64,000 nt of DNA, taken from contig JNEN01000885.1 of NCBI GenBank assembly GCA_000697355.1, forward strand, positions 434,001 through 498,000, written 5' to 3'. Below, in pieces: positions 56,580-64,000 of the stretch (its first letter is position 1; each line of letters starts with the position of its first letter). Made by a program: the position numbers and the translations under genes. This stretch comes from Syncephalastrum monosporum B8922. Its lineage: Eukaryota; Mucoromycota; Mucoromycetes; Mucorales; Syncephalastraceae. The notes below the pieces were generated by a model. The model was not told the origin of the DNA. It saw only the letters and a program-made list of their open reading frames with translations, and made no database searches.

Positions 56580-59100
56580 ATGCCAAACTTAAAAAAGAAA
56601 AGAAAGGCCCAGAACGAAGACTTCAAGGTTGGCAGAACTATGACTGTGTGGGATCGTGGAGACAGTGGCTTACAGGTCCTTATAGAAAAAGAAGATCAAG
56701 GTCGGCAAGAAGAAGCCACTTCCCGACAACCACACAAATACTTCTTTTGCTACCAAAAGTACGAGAATTACAACATGAGCTTACCCATTGATTCAGGCAT
56801 CTCGCTCCCGAATCAGAGCGTGACCGAGAACAAAAGCCAGCATGCCACGACGAAGCGCAACCTAACCTTGATCGACATTGTGTCTCAGTTGCGCCACTAT
56901 AATGCTTCCCAACCTTATTTAAAACTCGAATTAAACCCGGTCTATAGATGCGCTGGCGGGTCTGCAAGAACTGACGAACGCGCACCCTGCTGTGGTCATC
57001 AGCTCCTTGAGTGACGTTGTCTACGCCCTCTGCAAACTCTTCTTCGATGAGGACCAAGGCGTCCGTAAGGCACTCATCAACTTTTTGAAAGACTGGGCTC
57101 CGTAGGCAGCTCTGACCCTCTTTCCTATAGGCGGATCTATCCCCGTTTGCTTCGCTGCTGATTGAGCACACCTGCTCAGCCATGACACACATTTTTGAGG
57201 ATATCCGGATCGATGCCATTCAGTTGATGGATCTATGGGTCGACTTGTTACCCGAAGTACTTGTTTCAAAGTTCTGGGAAAAGGTAGGCAGGGATCAGAA
57301 GGGAAGTGGCTCGTACTAAAGTTGGAAACACAGATAGTCGGTAATTACATGAGCATGCTTTCCGTGCAGCTGTATCATCAGAACTTGTCCGACTCCAATC
57401 AGCTACCGAGCAACGCTACTTCCGCTGACTCTGTAAAGGCAGCTGCTGCAAAATCGCATTTGCATCTTCACAAGGTATGCAATGATGTATAATGGTCTTA
57501 CCAGTATTAATTCTTCTATTAGCAAAAACTGCGCCTGCTATCCAGTCTCTCGAACTTTTTACAAGCTGGTCTTGCGAACGATCGTCAGGACAGGTACGCT
57601 GTGGTCTATATCTGTCAACATTTGTTCATATGAACATCATTTAGCACTTGGTACCTCAACGACTTCATTGAGACAAAGCCGGCCCTGGTGGCATTTAAAC
57701 ATAAACTTACCTTGCTGACATCCTCGCGCAACCAATCTACAGTTGATTTGACAAAGAACGAGGTAAGCTTGGGTGGTTTTTTTTATCGTAATGGTAAACA
57801 CTAATAGCATTCTTTAGCTGGGATTAACGCCACCCCATCCCCGTATGCTGTCGTATATACCATACCTTGGCGAAAAGCTAGCAACATGCAGTATCTTCGA
57901 GTCTTCGGGTCCGAAAGCTAAAACCATTACGGACAAGGCATTAAAGAATGACAAGGCATTGGATCTCAACGATAAAATGGAACATGTGCTTGTAAGGAAG
58001 CATCACTGTGCTCCAGTATGTAACGGGCTAACGTTTACCATACTAGACGCTACTCGATACTTTCAAACCGGTGCTGACAGGCTCGTGGCTGGAGACAGCA
58101 CCCTCTGTCTTCGCATCAGGAAATATTACCATGTCACCTGCTCTGCAAATCTTAAATAGCGTACTACGTCTAACATTGGTCCTGTGGCGTGCCGTGGTCA
58201 GCAATGGTGCCGACGCAGACATCATTGCCTTAGCTGATTTCGACCAAATTATCAAGCACTTCTTTGCTTATTTCCCTTATGGCAATGAAATGACTGGTTT
58301 GTCCAGTTCTGAGGTAATGTACATACACTCTTCCAATGTGCTTTTCCTCATGTCCATACTAGGTCGATATTATGCTCCGGGATATGAACATAGCCTTTTG
58401 CGAAATGACAGCTCTTTATTTGCTTGTCCAGCCTGATCGCGGGGAGGCAGCATGGAAGGCAAAGGTGACTGACTATATTCTCAGTCTGTTTGACCGTGTC
58501 GACTTCAACAGAGAAGAAGTGTTCACGTCGCTCCGTCCAGCCGTGTGGAGTCTTCTCAACTATCTAGGTCGCGATGCAGAAGCTACTTTGCTCGTCGAGT
58601 CGCTTCTAAACTATTATCAGCAGCAGCGAGCTCAGTCCCCGCTGAAGCGAAGCGTGCTCGACTTTTTCATACAGCTTTATCTTGTCCAGTCAACACCCAG
58701 TTATTGCGGCGCTTTCCGACTTGAGCCCGATACACCTCAAGCAGACGTGTTCAAGAAATGGTTTGAAAGCCTTCCCAAGACGCTATGGGAGATCAAGGCG
58801 TCGCAACCAGATATGAGTCGTGCCATCCTTAAACGAAACGGGCGTGACATCATTGATTCAAAGGTAATACAACGGAAAGCATGTTGAAGAGCTATGACTG
58901 ACAAATGGGTGCGACAGACTCTCGGGAAGACCGAGCTTATCCTTTCCACGTTCTTCCAATTCAACCATCCGCAAAAAGGTCCCGTCAAGGGTCCATATGC
59001 CAGTATGCCTAGCGATATCCAGCGACGGGCTTTGGATTATGTCTTCTTTGTAAATAGCAAAAACGAAAAAGTGGCTGCGGCTGTTGCGGGTGTGCAATAG
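56580..59100 (+). CDS. IPI1: Pre-rRNA processing protein IPI1/TEX10 family, frame-broken
   Basis: Subunit of the Rix1 complex needed for 60S ribosome maturation and ITS2 processing. The N-terminus MPNLKKKRKAQNEDFK, then KIKVGKKKP, TNTSFATKSISLPNQS and TTKRNLTLIDIVSQLRHYNAS, is the IPI1 signature. HEAT-like helices follow (ALAGLQELTNAHPAVV, KALINFLKDW, MTHIFEDIRIDAIQLMDLW) and a long C-terminal helical region up to DYVFFVNSKNEK. An intron of 40 bases at the TNTSF block keeps frame. Two joins fail: after YNASQ (about 56920) the exon end and the donor appear to be missing before a good acceptor at about 56950, and the join near 57100-57130 is one base out of phase. All later exons (57300 onwards) join cleanly. 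Confidence 0.85.
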
Positions 59101-59595
59101 AGCAATAAAGCACAGGTTATAGAAGTTCAATTAATATGTCAGAATATATGCTAGCTTCCATGATGTACTGTACTATTGTACAGCGTATATACGTCTTGCC
59201 ATTTTGAATACGCAAGTACTAAATGAGCATGCTATCTCTAACATATTAGCAACGCAAAGTTACGACAGCTGCCGTCCTGATCATATGTGTATAGTGGCCT
59301 CTTGCTGAGATTTTTTTGCATTGGGAATTTATGCGTTCTGGGATGGAAATTCTTCCACCTCTGTATGATTTACGAACAAGTGAAAACACGATAATGACGC
59401 CGTAGAGAGTTGGTTGAAAATTGTACAGAGACCTCAGAGAAGCAGTATGGCGATCATTGATCTTTTGAATTCGAAGCGATAAAATCCAACACAACAAGAG
59501 ACTTTTGCTTTTTGCGAAAAGCAGCAGAGACGTATATCGATTTATATATTTAATCTATATATTTCTATTGGTTACTATACGATAGCATTGTCTTT

Positions 59596-59987
59596 ATGGA
59601 TGGAAGCAAAGACAAAAACCGCCATCGTGTAGAGTCGCAGCAGGTCGGAAAAGGCAAGCACATGATCATCAGACCCAGCGCATGGTGACCCACTCGACTG
59701 GCAACAACACATAAACCGCAGCAAAAAAAAAAAAAAAAAAACACCATCCAACACCTCTCTTTCAACGCGTCTCTCACAAAAGTAAGTGTCTTCATTGACA
59801 TATCTCTGGTCATGAATCTCATTGTTCTGCCATCAGACAACGCCATGACTTTGATCTCGTCCACGCGCTCGTCCCAAGCACACGTCGCACAAGTCTCTGT
59901 GAATCTCTGACAGCTGCCAAGGCACCAAAACCAAGAAAACCATTGTCCTTTATCGCACAAAACAAGCACAACATACATCAAAAATAA
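59596..59987 (+). CDS. Small unknown basic protein, three exons
   Basis: Not recognised. Exons 59596-59684, 59722-59781 and 59837-59987 use GT-AG junctions (introns of 37 and 55 bases), keep one frame and give 99 residues. The protein is basic: MDGSKDKNRHRVES, then KGKHMIIRPS, a Lys run encoded by a 19-base poly-A tract, PSNTSLSTRLSQKQRHDFDLVHALVPSTRRTS in two exons, and KAPKPRKPLSFIAQNKHN. The consistent phases across both introns support a real gene. More splice-like sites continue downstream (GTAAGT at 60072 and at about 60189, each followed by an acceptor), so the gene may be longer or may have been cut by the inverted-repeat element 460 bases on. Confidence 0.4.
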
Positions 59988-60205
59988 CAGCACTCGGCGA
60001 GTAAGCCAAGCTGACTCGAGGTGACCATCCTGGTCTGAAGCCTCTCGCACAAGACCATTCAAAAAAAGTGGTAAGTTTTCATTGTTACTCTGCATGGCAT
60101 AGCATGGCATGACATGCTACACGGCTGCTGCTGAAAAAATAGCACTGCCTCATACTTTGGTGCCTGCGTGCTTCTGCAGAGACAACAGTAAGTATTCTAT
60201 TAAAC

Positions 60206-60410
60206 TTGACACAAATTGGAAGTCTGATCAATCCACTGACTCTCGCCTCACTCGCTCGCAGGTCCAGACCATCGTGCAACACGACAAAAGAACAATATTC
60301 AAGCACCCTGGGAGATGACAATCCATGGCGAACCAATGACATCAACCGCATGATTTCCAACGAAGCGGAAGCGCACTGCAAGCGCTGCACTACACGGCCC
60401 AACACAAAGG
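60206..60410 (+). other. Possible orphan coding exon next to the inverted-repeat element
   Basis: After an acceptor at about 60261 a frame reads DDNPWRTNDINRMISNEAEAHCKRC before a GT donor-like site at 60411. It looks coding in composition but cannot be tied to an intact gene. It stops about 40 bases before the left arm of the inverted repeat. Confidence 0.25.
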
Positions 60411-60450
60411 TGCGACTTCCTCTTGTCCCCATGTCGCTCCTTCTCTGTTT

Positions 60451-60687
60451 GGGGAGGCGCTCCCGAAGTCCAGATTGAATTGGCCTCTCTTGTTGCTCCT
60501 GGGCCGTTATGTCTCTGGATGAGGGACTCGCACTGCTGCCTTGGAGCGAGAGCGAGCGGGAAGGCGCTCTGTATAGAGACCAACACCTGTGAGGCTCTGG
60601 GACCTCCAGAATCTCTCCAGGACTCTTGCTATCGTTCTTGAACCGTATTCCCCGCCAAATAGTGGGGATAATGGTCCAAACGCCTCC
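60451..60687 (+). repeat. Left inverted-repeat arm
   Basis: Reverse complement of 61047-61309, with the outer end at about 60451 and the inner end at GGTCCAAACGCCTC. Confidence 0.85.
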
Positions 60688-61046
60688 TCGGCCGTCACGC
60701 GATGTTGGATATCATTAATAACGTTCTACATCTGTATACATGAAGTTACCGGGCTTAACTGGCGGACGAGGGCCCTGTCTTACACCAAGGCAAGTGCAAG
60801 TGCATATTCATGTGTATCTTAAGAGTGGAGACGCTTTTTATTTTTATTCTTTTTTAGTATTTTCAGCACGAGCGCCTTGCCTCGGGCCATATATGCAGGC
60901 CAACGCACTCTTAGCCATTGACATGTCTGTTAGCCTTACTGATTTCATTATCGATAGATAGCCGGCCGTGTCAGGGCGTGACGCTGGGACATTGATGGGG
61001 ATGACTTCCATCAAGATCGGGATTCGGCGAAGCGGGACCAAAGTAA

Positions 61047-61309
61047 GAGGCGTTTGGACCATTATTCCTGCTATTTGGCGGGGAATATGGTTCAAGATCG
61101 GTGGCAAGAGTCCTGGATCGAGATTCTGGGGGTTCCAAGAAGTAGACAGTAGAGGCCTCACAGGTGTCGCTGGTCTCTATACAGAGCGGTTGAGTCGCGC
61201 CTTCCTGCTCGCTCTCGCTCCGAGGCAGCAGTGCGAGTCCCTCATCCAGAGACATAACGGCCCAGGAGCAACAAGAGAAGCCAATCCGACCTGGACTTTA
61301 CGGAGGGGC
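61047..61309 (-). repeat. Right inverted-repeat arm
   Basis: Starts with GAGGCGTTTGGACC and ends near GTAAAGTCC on the opposite strand; about 18 bases near 61138-61156 are absent from the left arm. Confidence 0.85.
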
Positions 61310-62801
61310 ATGGTGGGCAGGATCCATGGGCTTCGGTTTGGACGGGCTGGCAAAGTCACATCGGTCGATGGGGGTTAGCTTCCCCGGCCCCATTCCATTC
61401 CTTACAATAAAAAAATATATTTTTGTTCCAAAAGTATGCATAAGACTGCTCCATCAATTGTAAAGCCTCTTAGCCTGCAGGTCAAAGCAATAAACCAGTT
61501 GAACTCCATTTCGGTCTCCCCCTCGCACGATCATGCTTACTGCTCAAGACTGTTGATGGGCGCCGTTAAGCTGATTTGGCCATACCCAGCCAGGGTAACA
61601 AAGGCACAGCAATGTTTGGCATGCTCATGTGCCTAGCGTCTATGCATTCACTGCGTGTTATCAACTCGACGAGCGCTATATATGTTATGCCCATTATACC
61701 TTGACCAGATCCGACAATGTGATGGGGATTCAAGCGCTCGTTTATACACCTGTTTCCCATTGGAACTTTGGGCAAACCTTATTATGGGTCATCGGTGTTA
61801 AAATAGTATGAATAAACTACAGTACAGTATGTCGTGTCTCACTCTATGAAGAATATTGCTATAAGCTTGGCGTTGGATAATGCTTTTGAAGAGCTAAAAA
61901 TATTACATCTTAGGCAAGAGTATACTGTATACATAGTACAGTACAGTAGTGTAGTTCGCTTCGATAAAGATGTGATATAAAAAACATTGTAACGTGATTA
62001 TCTTTCTTCCTAAGCTTATCCAGTTAAATACAACTCTGCCAACTAATATGCTAGACTCGTTAAATGCCACAATACACACTTTCGATGAACATACATGCAG
62101 GTATTTTTACAGAACAATTTCACCTTCACTCCTCAAATTATTGACTTCCGCAACTGCTGCCACTGTCGCAACCGCTTTCCAGATAAAGCATAGATTCCAT
62201 TGTACGCACAAAGGCGTCTGCTGAGCTGCCAACCTGATTGCTAGCTCAGGTTCCAGAATTTCCCGAATGCACCTCTGGTTTCGACGGACGAACGTCTTCC
62301 TCGCGTTGGTGCGTCTTCACACAAGCAGTTGTTCGAGATAAAGCAACGGCTGAAGGTTGGCGGCGGACCGCATGAATCGCGTTTGTTGAATTTATGGTTG
62401 ATTTACAAACTGTAGCACTTTGCTAAAGAGGGTATGATGCGGAGGTGCCTTTTGTTTACATCTGCTGCTGGGTGATTTGGCCACGTAAGTTTCCATAGCA
62501 TCATATGATACGGTTATGCACATGCGATCAATAGACCGAAGAGGGCATCAACGTAGCCGAGTCCTCTCTCTGTTTGATGCTCCACAGATATATTATGTTT
62601 CTGTATTGTATGTGTCTCATAGATGCTGCTGGATTCGCTCGTTGAATAGGATCCATACTAAATTTACTATGGCCAACCAGTCCTGTGCCTGGTGGGCAAT
62701 GTGGAGAGAAAAATATAAAAAATTTCTGGTCCAGAAGTGGAAATTGAAATCACGTCTCTTTCCGGTTTTGCTCACTCGTCGAACCCATACTCACACTTAA
62801 C
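61310..62801. other. Intergenic region, nothing recognised
   Basis: About 1.5 kb of mixed AT-rich DNA between the inverted-repeat element and the MFS gene. No supportable gene. Confidence 0.5.
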
Positions 62802-64000
62802 ATGGGCAGTAGAAGCAGCAAACCTGTGCCTTCCCGTGATGAGCGTACACCTCTTCTTGACGATGGAAACCACCTTCAGCCACCTGTGGATTATCATACC
62901 GGACGTCGGCCTGGCGATGACAGTAGCCTAGATGATAACGAGATTGACGACGACCGTATCACCATTTTGACTTCCAATCCTCCATCGGTGTTGAGCAGTA
63001 GTCCTGATCTTGAGCCCACCAAATCGAACACAGACGAGGAGGACATTGTCGCTAGCCGATTGAACGGCTCGTCTTTGGCAACCATCTTGACCGGGTATGG
63101 TGGTATTTTGGCAATTGGTTTGTCGGACCTTATTCTCATGGTTTGGCTTTGATAGGCTCTGTGTGGGCGTCTCACTCTCTTCCCTGGATGCTTCTATCGT
63201 GGCGACCATCTATACCCAAATTGGCACCGAATTTAAACGGTACGTCTCGGATGGTATCATATTTGCTGCGCAATTTTGCTTATGTGAACATAGGTCAAAC
63301 GAAATTATCTGGATTGCCACGGCTTATATGCTGAGTTACACTGCGCTTCAACCTTTGTGTAAGGAACCCAGATTCTGTCTGTGTTACTGCATCTGACTCT
63401 AAATCGCTTCACACAGACGGCCGTATCTCGGACGTCTTTGGACGCAAGACTGCCCTGCTCTTCGCCACCGCCCTGTTCTTCTTTGGTTCCCTGTTCTGCG
63501 GCGCTGCCCAAAGCCTGTGGGGCCTTGTAATTGCCCGTTGTATTGCTGGCATGGGTGGTGGCGGCGTCAATACCTTGACGTCAGTTATTTGCAGTGATTT
63601 GGTCCCACTCCGAGAGCGCGGCAAGTATCAAGGGTATTGTAACATTGCATACGGAGTAAGTTTTGGATGCAGATGACAAAAAAAATTCGCAAGGCCGTTA
63701 GCTGATATGTATCCTTTAGGTGGGTTCAGCCGTGGGTGCGCCGCTGGGCGGCTTCATCACTGACAGCTTTGGCTGGCGATTCTGCTTCTACATCAATCTG
63801 CCCTTCTTGCTCGTCACTTTCTATGTTGCTGGCTATGTGCTGACCAACTACAATATCAAGGAACGCGCTGACAAGACTACATTCTGGCAAAGACTCAAGC
63901 TAATTGATTTTGCGGGTGCTGTCACTATTGTTGGCGCCACTGTCGCTTTTGTTCTGGCTGCCTCTCTGGGCGGTAACATCCTTTCATGGACTGACCCGCT
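62802..64000 (+). CDS. MFS transporter, DHA2 type (Vba/Fnx-like), truncated by window edge
   Basis: Drug:proton antiporter 2 family; fungal members move basic amino acids into the vacuole or export toxic compounds. Exons so far are 62802-63094, 63156-63239, 63294-63358, 63417-63655 and 63720 to the window end. A polar N-terminal tail with Asp-rich stretches precedes the first helix with LSSLDASIVATI. The MFS signature between helices two and three is YGRISDVFGRKTAL. CSDLVPLRERGKYQG, VGSAVGAPLGGFITDSFGWRFCFYINLPF is motif C, typical of DHA2 antiporters. Reading continues past 64000, so the last helices are missing only because of the window limit. Confidence 0.9.

Larger units (their letters stand above)
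60451..61309. mobile_element. Long inverted-repeat (MITE or foldback-like) element
   Basis: Two arms of about 237 and 263 bases (60451-60687 and 61047-61309) are reverse complements of each other with scattered mismatches and an about 18-base insertion in the right arm. They enclose a 359-base unique core. Shared arm landmarks are TTGTTGCTCCTGGG at the outside, CTCTGTATAGAGACC in the middle and GGTCCAAACGCCTC at the inside. No transposase is encoded. This geometry fits a non-autonomous DNA transposon or a foldback element. Target-site duplication could not be confirmed because the outer ends are degenerate. Confidence 0.8.

Noticed and set aside
59565..60110. Minus-strand open stretch of 181 codons including a Phe run
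   Set aside because: The Phe run comes from the poly-A tract, and the plus strand gives a better spliced model over the same region.

Overview
The window is nuclear DNA from a filamentous fungus. Its genes are close together, lie on both strands and are cut by many short introns of roughly 40-130 bases, and most spliced models give conserved eukaryotic proteins. The gene set (Ypt1/Rab1, PP5, ATM1, MED27, IPI1, HID1, a DDX59-like helicase with a HIT zinc finger, a LysM secreted protein, a homeodomain protein with Gln runs) fits an early-diverging lineage. Mucoromycota is my best guess from gene content and intron style, but no sequence search was possible. No tRNA, rRNA, CRISPR or viral genes were seen.

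Layout. 0-10 kb: a damaged NCS1 purine-cytosine permease copy, HID1, a homeodomain regulator, a membrane-anchored class 3 lipase, and a small TFIIIC subunit divergent from the lipase. 11-23 kb: an acyl-CoA synthetase-like enzyme, a decayed phenol-hydroxylase-type FAD monooxygenase, Ypt1, an NME6-type NDP kinase and a STN1-like OB-fold protein. 24-38 kb: a LysM plus 3D-barrel secreted protein, the DDX59-like helicase, a candidate mobile element between two inverted arrays of CCTTTT-type units, a CipC/DUF3759 protein, a disordered Gln/Gly-rich protein, PP5, and a Ser/Thr-rich protein with a cysteine-rich tail. 38-56 kb: three mitochondrial genes (FMP32/MCUR1-type, ATM1, an SLC25 carrier), a peptide transporter, MED27, a mitochondrial EF-P-like factor, cytosolic TrpRS, a nucleoside deaminase and an intact NCS1 permease. 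56-64 kb: IPI1, a small unknown spliced gene, an inverted-repeat element of about 860 bp, and the start of a DHA2-type MFS transporter cut by the window edge.

Themes. The genes are mostly unrelated housekeeping functions: transcription (TFIIIC, MED27), ribosome assembly (IPI1), mitochondrial function (ATM1, carrier, EF-P, FMP32) and secretion/Golgi (Ypt1, HID1). They do not form a pathway cluster. The most unusual observations are three GC-AG introns with the same donor hexamer, a start codon split by an intron, two transposon-like inverted structures, a LysM-3D fusion, and repeated reading-frame breaks from small losses in otherwise conserved genes. Several of those genes are normally essential, so assembly error must be excluded before calling them pseudogenes.
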